A stretch of DNA of 64,000 bases from Centrapalus pauciflorus (taxonomy: Eukaryota; Streptophyta; Magnoliopsida; Asterales; Asteraceae). The position numbers were made by a program, and so were the translations under genes. Under the pieces are notes generated by a model. The model saw nothing but the letters and a program-made list of their open reading frames with translations. It ran no database searches and was not told where the DNA came from. The stretch is from positions 620,001 through 684,000 of the forward strand of contig JAANYP010007201.1 of the NCBI GenBank assembly GCA_020465985.1. The letters run 5' to 3'. Below are positions 50,111 to 61,445 of the stretch, in pieces; the first letter of the stretch is position 1, and the number at the start of each line of letters is the position of its first letter.

Positions 50111-51263
50111 TTCCTTTTTTTTTTGGTAGAACACTTTTATTCCTTTTTTTTTTTGTAAACAAAACAAACACACACACCCATATATATATATATATATCTT
50201 TTTTACTTTTATAATTTTATTTTTTGTTTTTTTATCATAGTTTCATAAATGTTTGTATTTTTTTATTTTAGTTTCGTAATTGTTGTTTCGTTCGTACAGT
50301 TTCGTATTTTACTTTCGTAATCAGGAAACACACAATAACCTTCAATCAGATCTCGTGAAATATATTGCACTTGCCCAAATACCAAATTTAGACGGCTAGT
50401 TTGTATTTTTTTATGTTCATTCGTAATTTTAGTTTTTATTTATTGTTATGTATTTTTTTTATTTTAATTCGGTAATTTTTAATTTTTAGTTTATGTAATA
50501 GTTTTTAAATATTTATGAAATTAATTATTTTAGTTCTAGTATTTGTTTTGTTAGTTAAAATTAATTTAATGTTAAAAAAATTAAGAAAGATGGAAAGTTT
50601 AAGAAAGGTGGGTATTTCCTAGTTAGAAAGGTGGAGAAAGTGGGGAAAGGTGGAAAGAGAAAAGCTGATGTGGCGCTGACGTGTACAGAAAGGTGAGTTT
50701 GGGAAAGGTTGGTATTCTTTTCACTCTAATAGTTAATACGATTCAACGTGAACTTGATTGTTTGAAAGGGGGGCTTTTAGGACATATGCATAGACATACA
50801 TAAATTATAATATAAACCTTTAACCACTAAATTCTTTCTGGAAATTAACCCTTTATTAAGGTGACAATGTGACATGACAAAACTTATTTTGTAACATTGA
50901 TGGTAATTAAGTAATGTTTGAATCTTCTGAAAGAAGTTCAGTTTGCAATCATTTAAAAACAATAAATAAAACGTTAGGAACTTCTCATCAAAATACAACT
51001 CCTAAACTCCATTGGCAATTGCATTGAGGAATAATACCTAAAATAAACAACGCACAATGCTACATTGCCTAATGCCTTACCCTCGAAGTCAAAGGTCAAA
51101 GATTTGCTTTTGTACCCAGCTTTTGACCTACGTTTATACCTCAGATAGAAAACCTTTTGTCATTAAAAGGATACACTATAAGTTTATAATGAAACATTAA
51201 TCTAGTTGAAAGTTGGATACGGTTTTATATATTATATATATTTTTTAATAACTAAAGAAAGGG
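50111..51263. other. T-rich intergenic region
   Basis: Dominated by T-runs and a short (TA)n at 50181-50198. Between 50585 and 50730 there are repeated GGAAAGGTGG-like words. No gene is recognised. Confidence 0.35.
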
Positions 51264-51432
51264 TTTATTATGAAAAAAAAACCAACATGTTTTCACATTT
51301 TTTGTGTTTTCGTCCTTCCATGTTATATTTTTCTATAAAAAACCTCAAGTTATTTTTTTCTTTTTTGGTTTAGTGAATTTGGACATTAGACACCGGTTAT
51401 AATTTGTGAACCGACTTTTTAAAAATGAAAAA
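51264..51432. mobile_element. Half copy of the palindromic MITE family
   Basis: TTTATTATGAAAAAAAAACC, ACATGTTTTCACATTTTTTG, GTTTTCGTCCTTCCATGTTA, CTCAAGTTATTTTTTTC and GGACATTAGACACCGGTTAT follow the order of the left arm of the copy at 57169-57450. The right arm is missing. Confidence 0.7.
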
Positions 51433-51839
51433 CCGGGCCGGGTAAAGTTTCCATTGAGCCACTTTTAATTGTCTCTGTTTTCCTCAAAGGTGGTTGTGAG
51501 TATTTGTATGGTATTTGGTTTTTAATACGCTAGGGTAACCACATTGTGTAGGAGTGGGAGTAATAGATAAATGAGATGCTAGTATCTATTAAATTTGTTG
51601 TAAGTTGCACATGTTACATTCAATTCACACCACCGATGTTGTGTATGAGTGGGAGTAATAGATACATGAGATGTTAGTATGTTAATGTAATTTATCGGCT
51701 TTTTGGTTGAACTAGAACGAGTATAAAGTGCACCTTTATATAAGTTCTACTAATGTCTAGATCCAGAGTTCCGAACGTAATCTATCCTGACCTATTAAGG
51801 TTTCGATTAAAACTAAAATGAGTACGGAAGTGTGAAGTG

Positions 51840-52200
51840 AATTGCACACTTGTATAGGTTTTGATCCGGACATAATGCGAGGGTCATGGTTGTTTTGCCC
51901 CTTACAGGATCATACTAGTAAGGTCCAATGGGCAAAGCCCCTGGTGGTGGTTCCGCTAATGCTATTTTGTATATATTCGAATTTCTGAAGTGATTTAGTG
52001 TTACAATTTCTTCTGTTGGTTAACTTTAATCAGCAAGACGCTTGCTGTCATTGGCAGCTGATGCTGTGCAGCCACTGATGCATTGTCGTTGAAGCTTTAA
52101 AGCTTCACAAGCTTAACAACATGTAGCCAAAGCTAATGATTATCAGATAATCTTGCTGCTGATCGTGGCAGTTTTTGACAGTTAATTTTGGGAAGATATT
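51840..52200. mobile_element. Possible second LTR remnant
   Basis: GAATTGCACACTTG and GGGCAAAGCCCCTGG echo words in the LTR-like region at 24.6-24.7 kb. Further right, a stretch with repeated GCTGATG, GCTTTAAAGCTTC and GATAATC words has no coding content. Very tentative. Confidence 0.3.
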
Positions 52201-52205
52201 TCAGT

Positions 52206-52728
52206 CTAGGGGTGTTATTCGGACGGATTAATTGGGTATCGGGTTATTCGGGTTTGAGTGTGTGAGTTAGCTAACCGAACCCGAACCAAATAAGGGAACG
52301 GGTTAATCGGTTCGGGTTAAATGGGTATCGGGTTATTCGGTTTGGGTTAAATGAGTTATTCGTTTTTGGTATAAAAAATGAAATCATCAACAAAGTAGTT
52401 TAAACGGGTTAAATGAGTTGGGTAATTTGGGTAAAACGTGTTAAATGGTTTGATTATCAAAAATGGGTATTTACATATTTACATTCTATATATAAACAAT
52501 ACTAATTAAAATTATAAACAAATAAAAAACATGAAAAATATATATTACACGGGTTTTTCAGGTACCCGAATAAGCACGAATCCTACATGTAAACCGAACC
52601 GAATTACTTATTCGGGTACCATTTAACCCGAATAAGGAACCCGAAAACCAAATAACCCGACCCATTTAACCCGATTAAGGTTCGGTTTGGGTGAGTTATT
52701 CGGGTTCGGTTATTTTGCACACCCCTAG
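52206..52728. mobile_element. hAT-like MITE with CTAGGGGTG ends
   Basis: It begins CTAGGGGTGTTATTCGG and ends GCACACCCCTAG, a perfect 9-bp terminal inversion. Both subterminal halves are crowded with GGGTTATTCGG/CCGAATAAG and GGGTTAAATG/CATTTAACCC words in opposite orientations. CAGGGGTG-type ends with subterminal arrays are characteristic of hAT elements. The expected 8-bp target duplication could not be resolved by eye. Confidence 0.7.
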
Positions 52729-53308
52729 TCTTTATCACTTTAGAAAAACCGTATGAAAACATATATATACAAACAAATTCTATCAATCACCAGTGCAAAT
52801 CTTGTGTATTATCCTGTAACAAAGTTTGGTACCCGTTAGGGTCAAACTGTTGTTTACGAAAAGGGAACCAATCACGATCGCAAGAAATCCAAGTTTGCTT
52901 CGTATAATTGTACCCAAATATCTAACATGGGATCCCGAAACCCCAGCCCAAGTTTGAAGAAAACATCCCAAATCCAACTACATGCATCTATCTATTGATC
53001 TTACTATTGTACAAGTTTTGCTGAGATAAAGACTACTAAAATAAGAGAGTGATATCATGATGAATCTTTCTAATTCAGTAAGTGGCATGTACATGTCTTT
53101 GACCTCACAAGAGGTCAATATTTAGCTTATTTTAATAAACATAACAGCTTTTTTACCGAACCAAGATGCACATCGAACTTAATTTGCTTGAAACAAAGAA
53201 CCTCTGGAACCAAAAAAGCTAGACAACATAATGTCTATACTACCTTGAGCAAACCCGAAAACCGTGCCAATAGAAATTCAAGAATTTGCAATTCGATGGA
53301 AGGGAAGA

Positions 53309-56013
53309 TCAGTCAGTAGCACCTGCTTGTAGTAGAGAGTGCCTCTCCAATATCGATATGGTTTCTTCCATGGCACTACCCAGATAACACGATTAATAAA
53401 GAAAAATCAGAATTTCACTTTTTGCTAACTATGAGAAAAAGACAATTGAATTTGGAGTTTTACCTCCCTGGTCTCAAGATCTTGTATTTTCCAATCATAG
53501 TGAGGTCCACAACTGTTGATCCTGCACGGCCTGCTGGAAGGATACCTCCATCGTAAACAAACGTACAGTGTTCCCACAGGTTCTTAAAATCGTTGATGTC
53601 AACACTACTAGGTTGTCCGCTAAGGTTTGCACTAGTTAGGGCCAGTGCACTTCCAGAGCCACGAGCAATCATCCTGATAAAATCAGAGTCAGGTACTCGA
53701 ACTCCTATGCTATGTAATCCAGGGTTTAAAGACTTCTCGAGAATACTTGATTCCCCTGAAAAGAAACAATGTATTTAGTGATAAAGACCACACTAACTTG
53801 TATGTTTTTAGCTTACTAGTCTTAGCTTGATAGCTTCTCTGAGATGATTTATCCGTAGTTCTATTGTAGACATATGGGGAGGCATAGCCCGTGCAACGGG
53901 TCCCATCCCCAATAATCTCATTTTGTAGTGTAATTTTTTTTGAAATTTAATGTGTGCAACCGGCGAAAATTTAACTGTGCAACTTATATTATTAAAAAGA
54001 ACAAAAAAGCCTAAGTGTGCAACTTGATTAAAAAATGTATACCTCAAATGAAACAAAAAATTAAAATTTAATGTCTAAATAACTAAATAAGTAATAAAAA
54101 TATAACAAATAAAACCAATTCATTTTATCCAAATTAAAACCAATAATATTTTTAGCTAAAATTAAACAAAAACCCAATGATATTTGAGCCTAGAAAGTTT
54201 GTATTTATTTGGTTTAATTACACTTTGATTGTTAATCGTATGTTTTATAAAATCTATCGATCGATAAAAGTTTCAAAATGAGGTTATTGGAAAGTGATAG
54301 TAATGAAGGTCAATAAAATAATTTTAACGAATCTAATAATATCACACAATCATAACATTCAAATCCTTCAACTCAATTATAACTGACATGCACGATCTCA
54401 TTGGGTATCATTCTGGTAGATCACGAATTTTAAATTATTAAACAAACTAAAGAGAATATTAGATTATATTTTCTATTTTAAATTATAAATATTTATTTGT
54501 TAGCCCGGTCAATTAACTAATTTTATTGAATCTGATAACATCATACAACCACAAACACAATCATAACCTTCAAACTTAAACTCAGTTATAATTGACATGC
54601 ACGATCTCATTTGGTATCATTCGGTAGACCACAAAATTTAAATTATTAAGCAAACTAAAGAGAACATTAGATTATATTTTAATTATAAATTATAACGATT
54701 TATTTGTTAGCTCGGTCCGATCAATATACTCATTTGAATTTTCGAACCGTGCACGATGAAAATTTGTGGAACGGGTCCCCTCGGTGGCTGGGTCTGCCAC
54801 TGATTGTAGAGTTCATTTTTAATCTTAACACAACATCATTGGTACCAAGTCTGTATAAGTTGATGCCAAGGCTTGAATGGTCAAGCCTGAGCTGCTTAGG
54901 CTTCACAAGCCTCAACCTACGTGACTTTTCACAAGTTGAGCAAGCTTGAGCTCAAACCAATACCATCAATTGTTTGCAACTACGATAACATGAAAAAACT
55001 GCAAATGGGCCATCGCACTTTCCAAATAAAAAAAAGTCGCAAATTTATTCAGATGTCCTAGAAAAGGTGTTGCGATTTCCTTGAGCAGACAGTCTGAAAC
55101 AACCAAATTAAGCTTACGGACAATTACTTCCTTAACACAAAGAAAGTTAAGAAAAACAAACCTCTTGTTAGCACCACAGTTACAGGGCCTGGAAGGAGAC
55201 TGTCAAGCAAGCCAAGGGGCAGATGGTCCGTGGCCGCAAACCGTCCAATGTCACTTACATCCCCAACACAGATTGCTAAAGGGCTGGTGTGCTTACGCCC
55301 TTTGATTTCATATATTCTATTAACTGCCTTCACAGAGCTGCATCAAGTCCCACCATAAAAACATAAGCTGAAGTTGCTATACGCTCAGTGGATATGTTTA
55401 TTTAATGGACTAATGCTAATAAAAGTTGACAAAAATTGAGAACTCAAATGATCAAACTTTGAATTCTCGTTGCATTAGATAAAAGAGAACATTGATTTGA
55501 CCTCAAAACTCATGTTTGTCTTACGGTCTAAAACATGTAATTTTTATCATTGAGGCAAAGCATCAAACATGTTGAGCGCATCCACAGATTCAATAAAAAA
55601 GAACTTTAAGACACATACCAGGCATCACAGGCGAAACCATAGAGCGTATCAGTGGGAACAGCTATAACTTTCCCAGCTTTTAAAGCTTCAATCGCTTCAC
55701 CAGCGTAAATCTCCGTCGCAGGTCGAACGATCCGAGCTGTACTTACACTATCCTCGTCGCATGTCTCCAAACTCCATGCCATTTTCCCTATCGATCCTCC
55801 TCGAAATCCCTTGTTCTGTTGTACAATTCTCAAAAATCCAAACTTCGTTACACCTGAATTATTGAAAAAAATCCAAATTGGGGATTAATAACACAAAACC
55901 CATATAAACGCACAGATTAAGAAAGAAACTAACAGTTATGAAAAAAGAGCACCTCGAGTAGAGTTTAAGAGGGGAAATCGAGAGGCTATCTTCGTAGGGT
56001 TTACTATATACAT
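53309..56013 (-). CDS. YRDC: Threonylcarbamoyl-AMP synthase, YrdC/Sua5 family, probably organellar
   Basis: It makes threonylcarbamoyl-AMP from threonine, bicarbonate and ATP, the first step of the universal t6A modification at position 37 of ANN-decoding tRNAs. Five exons are 56013-55953, 55853-55619, 55337-55162, 53755-53464 and 53375-53309. They total 831 nt (276 residues) with phases closing. Diagnostic motifs in order are KAGKVIAVPTDTLYGFACDA (the PTDT-YG motif), KGRKHTSPLAICVGD (KxR signature), LLPGPVTVVLTRG, ALALTSANLSG and the STVVDL motif. The first exon encodes MYIVNPTKIASRFPLLNSTR, rich in Arg/Ser without acids, resembling a mitochondrial targeting peptide. An in-frame upstream ATG (56190) and the in-frame ATG of GKMAWSLE are alternative starts. 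Intron 3 (1.4 kb) holds a tandem repeat and transposon debris. Confidence 0.93.
54308..54717. repeat. Tandem duplication of about 205 bp in the YrdC intron
   Basis: Two copies (about 54308-54511 and 54512-54717) share in order AATTTTA.CGAATCTAATAA, ACAATCATAAC, GACATGCACGATCTCATT, GGTATCATTC.GGTAGA, AATTATTAA.CAAACTAAAG, ATTAGATTATATTTT and TTTATTTGTTAGC.CGGTC. Similarity is roughly 85-90%. No coding sequence. Confidence 0.9.
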
Positions 56014-56190
56014 AAATAATCTTTCTTCGTTGCTGTAATCATAATCCTCTGAAGAATGTCCGCCGCCTGCGACGCCTTTATTCGTCAGAAAGATAATCAG
56101 TGGAAGGAGAGAGACGGCCTTTCCTCCGGTTTTGGAACCAAAATTTATCCAAGAAAATAAAAGGATAATTCTGCGTGTATACCCCTTCAA

Positions 56191-56744
56191 TTGCTAATCA
56201 CATGTCGTGAGAGAAGATTTTAATCATTAGATCTTACATCATTAACAAAAATCATGAGTAAGAAGGTCTGTAATCAGTAAAAATTAAGGAGAATGATGTA
56301 CACATTGATTTTGCATTGGTTAAATGAACTTAGTAAAAACCTTTAAAAGGTTATGTTGCTTAATTAAGAAGAAAACAAATTTCCACCAACATTACATCAA
56401 AATCAAACTAGAGAACTCAAAAAAACGAATAACAAAACACTAATCAATCAACTGGGAACACCAAATAATTGAACATTTATTGATGGCGATTGAAATTCTA
56501 GTCTCGATTGCTGGCCGGATTTATAGATAACTACTATGTATTGGATAGAATTACAAGGCCCTATTGGATTTTGGGCCGTCTTTTGCATAATCTAATCAAG
56601 TGTAAGTCATATCATAACAGCAAGGTGAAATTCAACAACACCAACTCAAAAGCAGTCATGTTTGTAAGTCCAAACTAAAAAACAAAGCATTAATTTTACA
56701 AAGAAAAACGAGGAGCAAATGTGGGAAAATAAATGAAAACTTAC
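56191..56744. other. Short intergenic stretch
   Basis: Between the YrdC promoter side and the orphan exon. It would be the intron and any downstream exons of that orphan if it is real, but none was found. Confidence 0.35.
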
Positions 56745-56904
56745 CAAAATAGAGAGAAGGTTGGGCAGTGCCCACCGATGGAGGCCGTCGACGAGAGTAA
56801 GACCGCAGTCGCCGGTGATGGAAGCTGAGAAGGATGTTAGGTGAGGCTGTAGAGAGAGGGGGATGACTGATGGAGGCTAGAAGGGTTTCTGTGGAGGAAA
56901 ACAT
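56745..56904 (-). CDS. Orphan first-exon candidate with transit-peptide-like sequence
   Basis: From ATG at 56904 the frame encodes about 53 residues. They are rich in Ser/Thr/Pro/Arg and nearly free of acidic residues (start MFSSTETLLASISHPPLS, later HHRRLRSYSRRRPPS). It ends in a strong donor, TTTTG before GTAAGT at 56744. This composition is that of a plastid or mitochondrial targeting peptide exon. I found no following exon before the YrdC gene on the same strand. It could be a decayed or captured gene piece, or an alternative upstream first exon of YrdC. The protein cannot be named. Confidence 0.35.
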
Positions 56905-57168
56905 TACCAGTCTCTATTTTTATCTCTTTTCATTTTTGGAAGAAAAGAAGGAAGTAATAGAAAGGTTTTTAAAACAAACAATTTTCTGAAATTTTTTTTC
57001 TCTTTCCATTTTTTTGAAGAAAAAGTTTTTCATAATTTTTCCTACAATGATTTTTAAATTTCTTTGCTCAACTTTCTGTTGTAAAGTTGTGTTAAATAAC
57101 ATAATGTACAAGAGAGATTGTGAAATGTGAAATGAAGAAAAATAGTTTTAGAAAAACCATTTTTTTTG

Positions 57169-57450
57169 TTTATTATGAAAACGACTAGGATGTTTACACC
57201 TTTTTTTTTTGCGTTTTCGTTCCTTATTTTTTTTTTATACTCAAGCTATTTTTTTGTTTAGTGGAATTTGGACATTAGAACCGGTTATAATTAGTAAACC
57301 GGATTTTTAAAAACTGAAATCGGGTTCTAATGTCCAAATTTCACTAAACCAAAAAGAAAAAATTAATTTAATACTTTTATGGGAAAAAATAACATGGCTG
57401 GACGAAAACGCAAAAAACGTAAAAACATGTTGATATTTTTTCATAATAAA
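57169..57450. mobile_element. Palindromic MITE, best-preserved family member
   Basis: TTTATTATGAAAA at the left pairs with TTTTTTCATAATAAA at the right. GCGTTTTCGTTCC pairs with GGACGAAAACGC. TTTAGTGGAATTTGGACATT pairs with AATGTCCAAATTTCACTAAA. The centre is AGAACCGGTTATAATTAGTA with TTTTTAAAAACTG. The whole 280 bp can fold into one hairpin. Confidence 0.85.
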
Positions 57451-57737
57451 TATTTTTTTAATAACACCAACATATAAAAAATAGCACTTTTTAAAAACAA
57501 AAGCAAACAAACAGAAATCAAAATTTCATTACATATTATTTCCCATGAAATATTTTGGACATCCAATGAATAAGTGGTAAATCCTCATATTCGAACAATT
57601 AATACAAACTCAAACATATTAATTAAAAGTTACAACTCTCAACCCATGCACCCTTTGAAAATGATTGATTGTTCCAAGACTCCTTTTCTCTTTATGTAAC
57701 ACAAATTAACATCATATCTACTCGTTGGCAATTTAGG

Positions 57738-60700
57738 TCACGCTGTGAGTTTCCAACTTTCCAACGAAGATCCGGTGCAGGGAGACGATGGTGATGGTGA
57801 CGGTGGTGATGGTGGCGGTGGTGGTAATGTAGCTTCATTGTGTGGTGCTTCTAGATACAAAAGAACATCTGGAGAAGCTACATAGGATGGTGGTGGTGGA
57901 GGTGGCAACGGCAACGACGACACCGCCAGCAATGGTGGTGGAGTTTCAAATGATGGTGGCGCCAACGCAGTTTCAACAAACGAAGAATTGGGTCGTTGAT
58001 TTGATCTGTGATGCAACCGTCTTCTTAACCTTAAGACCTCCACAACTACGGACTTTCCGCATATTGCAACCCCACAACCAGCAAATGTTGCAAGAAGTAT
58101 CGATAAAATTGGTTGAACATGAACCTATATGTATGCCATCGAAAATATCGTCACACAATGAGCTTGTTTTTGTGCTAATTAACTAAAGCAATGGGTTGTT
58201 TGTTTAATTCTTAATGGAATCATTAAGAAATTATTCAAATGTAAAATGACCTCTTAATGATTCCATTAAGAGATTAACAAACATGGCCTAAAATGACATC
58301 TGCTTACCACAGCATAAAAGATATGCGCAAACACTACAACAAACATGAACTGAATCGATGCATATAACCACGCAAATCTTCGTGTCACTGTACATACAAA
58401 AAATTAAGGATCTTTAAACCACAAATAAGAACCATTTATCGAAGATTGATCATGGGCCCCATTAAATCATAGATGGAACTGATGAATTAGATTCGGCGGA
58501 TACTTACCCATGGCGGACGAAGTCATGGACGAAAGAAGACCTAATACACACGAAAACGGAAGAGATAAAGCAATTGAACCTGTACCCATCTTCCGAACCT
58601 TCACAAGAACATACTTTTGTGAAAAACAAAATCGCCATAAAACTCTAATCGAAAAGGGGTATGTTTGTGAACTGAATTCATGCTCATACAAATCTTTACC
58701 AGAAGCTGCTCAAGAAAGCTAAAGTATGCAAGCATGCTAACAATAACAAGAATCGGCATTTCACGCCACACCCTATAGATCTCACTGCCCAAATCAAAGC
58801 AAGCTTCGATATCAAAATTAATTAATGTTAAAATTGGAAAAAAAAAGTTTGAAACTTGCCTGTATCCGTTAACTTGAACGTGGTGGTGATCATGGACTGT
58901 AGTTGCACCAGTACTATTGCGGTTTCTAACACTACTCTGGATTCTTAGAAGCGTAACGGGTAGATTTTGAACATCTTGATGGCACACATCACATGTTTTG
59001 TTACCTTTTATGCTAAACCATTTTACGGCACATTCTTGATGAGCTAAAGCGAGTTCGCCTTTGCAGCTGCATTCCATCTTCAAGGTTTCTCCGCCCTCAC
59101 ATAATTCTACTAAACATATCCTACAAACGGCCTCTTCTTCCGCAATATCATCACCATCAGCTTCATGGAAATGAAATGGTTTATCATCATTTACCATCAA
59201 ACACATGTATATAAGGCATTGTGTCAAATACAAATTGAAACAAGATAATATGAAGATTCTTGAAGAATTCTTATTCCTAGATGTGGATCAAGAACAAATG
59301 AAACAACTACAAAAGCTCTCTATCTCTCTCAAACTAAACAAAGATTCATTAGACCTATTTATACTATAAGTCAAACTAAACCATTTTGGATTCAAGTCAC
59401 GAAAATAGTCAAAAAGGCTATAAAGATTCAATGTCTATGATGATACTTCAATTCATAGAGGTGGCAATTTCTATAATTTACCAAAAAATGAGTTAACTTA
59501 GGTTGTATCTTTCTCGATCTCTACTGACGGATCAAATGGGTAAATATATGAATTATAGAGGAAATGGGTCAAAACTAGACCTGGCAATCGGAGTGAGAGA
59601 CACGACATGACATGAATACATCTTAAAAAGTGAGATAAAACTTATTGTCCTTCGTGTATTCGTGTCTGACACGTGAAAACGACACGAATACACGAATTGT
59701 CAAGTCCAGTCAAAACCGTCAACATTTATGCATTTGTTTACAACAACTTGTTGAATCATTTTATTCAAAAAGTTCAAATAATATTTGCAGAACATTTTTG
59801 TCATCACATTTGATATATTGATTATTTTTATAACTATGGAAAAAGTTCAAGAACTGTCAAGCAGGACCCAACCAAGCCCAACAACTTTAACAATTTAGTT
59901 ACCCACAGGCCACAGGCCACAGCCCATTCTTTCCCTCTTATTTGGTTTAGATCACAATAACTAGATCTACATCTTGACAATATTGGCTTATTTATAGGTA
60001 AATGGATAAACCTGGGCTATATTTTAACATTAACGGGCCAAATTATAAAAACTAAACATATATAACGGGCCGAAGTGTATTCAAACACAGAAAACATCCT
60101 AACTAAATAAATTATTTAAATAATTATTGTAATCACATTTTTAACCATATTTTAGACATTAATTATTTACAACAAAAAGTGTCTTTGACTGGAACCGACC
60201 CATTTGACCCGTAACAAAAAGTACCCGTTTTGGCTTGGCTATTTTCCCATCAATAACAAAAATTAATAGAATTACCGGCATCATCGGCAGATATCAGGGT
60301 AGGTGTCACAGCATTGACATCTTTTACTCGTGAAGCTGAGGGAATCACGCGAAAAAACGAATCCACTCTCTTCATGTTTTCATTGAGTATAGGGACAGAT
60401 TGAGACCGCGGTATACTCTCGCGAACTTTAGTCTTACAAAAAATCATACAAAAAATGTTAGGACAATTTAAACATCCTCAGTCCTCAGAAGTCAGAACTA
60501 AGAGGGTGCTTGGTATGACAGAAGGTTTACAAATTGTTTTGTTATGTGATAAGAGTCTTGATTATCAGTAAAAGAGAAATTATAATTTTTTCATTTCTCT
60601 CATTCCCTTACCGACATGAAGAGAATTAAAAGATGGAATGATAATGGAGTTTTATAGTATTTTCTTCATTTTCAATGTGATTATAACTTTCATTGGTTAA

Positions 60701-61209
60701 AATAGCTTATAAATCAATTTTATTTCATTCTACGGTACCAAACACCCTCTGAATGTCCAGCCAAAAGCCCATCAACTCACCTGCAGATTAAGTGAACCAC
60801 CTGATCTTCTCAATCCGAACTCCGGGTCTGAACATCCAATCGAAGTAAAAGGTCGAGATGGTGTCATCTTTACACGAGGCATAAACATTTTTGTAAGCGA
60901 CCATGATCTTGCTATTGACGACTTCTCTTGTGGTACAGAAGGTGGCACGGCTACTACATCTGAAACAGTATTCTTGTTCTTCGAACTCAGTTTCGGTAAA
61001 ATACCGATCTTTGAGGATCTGCTTTGGGATGAACTTGTTTCAGATGATCCAGCAACGCTAAAATTCACTTTCTTGTGAGACAGAGGTGGCATTGGAGGCA
61101 TTTTTATTTGAACAAACTCCTGAGAAGATGATGAATGTAATGTTCTTGATGGTACCTCAAAAACCGTATTTTGTTCTCTTGAATCATTGCCCGTAACTTT
61201 GTCTTCAAT
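57738..61209 (-). CDS. RING-CH (MARCH-type) membrane E3 ubiquitin ligase, start exon not resolved
   Basis: Seven exons join: 61209-60781, 60432-60276, 59160-58860, 58772-58700, 58598-58508, 58387-58308 and 58124-57738. They total 1518 nt (505 residues plus stop), all phases closed. The N-terminal half is Ser/Pro/Lys-rich and disordered, with RSWSLTKMFMPR and RSQSVPILN. Then comes the C4HC3 RING-CH finger: CRICLVELCEGGETLKMECS, CKGELALAHQECAVKW, TCDVC. Four hydrophobic helices follow (MPILVIVSMLAYFSFLEQL; SIALSLPFSCVLGLLSSM; FAWLYASIQFMFVVVFAHIF; ILSILLATFAGCGVAIC), and the tail is very Pro-rich (PPPPPPSYV, PPPPPSPPSPSP). The family (plant RING/FYVE/PHD-type with C-terminal helices) is expected to ubiquitinate membrane proteins from the endomembrane system; the substrate is unknown. 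Exon 3 uses a GC donor. An earlier exon must supply the start codon; ATG at 61333-61331, directly before a GTACAAG donor, would read M then IEDK in phase. Confidence 0.88.
58195..58284. mobile_element. Short palindromic MITE, second copy, in RING-CH gene intron
   Basis: GTTGTTTG at the left, AACAAAC at the right, internal TTAATGGAATCATTAAGA and TCTTAATGATTCCATTAA. Same family and size as 41994-42084. It sits in the last intron, between the exons at 58387-58308 and 58124-57738. Confidence 0.8.
59575..59715. mobile_element. Small palindromic repeat in RING-CH gene intron
   Basis: CCTGGCAATCGG at the left faces CGAATTGTCAAGTCC at the right. The centre holds CGTGTATTCGTGTC mirrored by GACACGAATACACG around GACACGTG. 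About 140 bp; it may be a MITE. Confidence 0.45.
60501..60750. mobile_element. MITE with AGAGGGTGCTTGGTA ends in RING-CH gene intron
   Basis: AGAGGGTGCTTGGTA at 60501 is mirrored by TACCAAACACCCTCT at 60736-60750. A 250-bp element with GGGTG-TTGGTA ends like the Tourist-type copy at 43.7 kb, but without a clean TTA duplication. It lies between exons 61209-60781 and 60432-60276. Confidence 0.75.
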
Positions 61210-61445
61210 CTGAAAACAAACAAGAAAAAAAAAAGACGATTTCTTGATCAGAATCCATACAAATAAATCCAAAATAACAATTACTTTTATTTTTGGCAAG
61301 AAACAACATTAATTGCTAGCTAGCTTGTACCATTTCTTCAAGGGGTTTGTGTTTCGCGAAGAAATGAACAATTGGAACTTTATTATCTTTAAAGGATACG
61401 AGCTAGGAATAAATAAAGTTGTTGCCTTTCAGAACTGTAGCTAAT

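Noticed and set aside
49916..50173. 85-codon minus-strand frame in a GC-rich patch
   Set aside because: Low-complexity Gly/Arg/Glu and Lys runs; better explained as transposon or simple sequence.
57842..58186. Long plus-strand frame opposite the RING-CH tail
   Set aside because: It is the antisense shadow of the last coding exon of the ligase (57738-58124).
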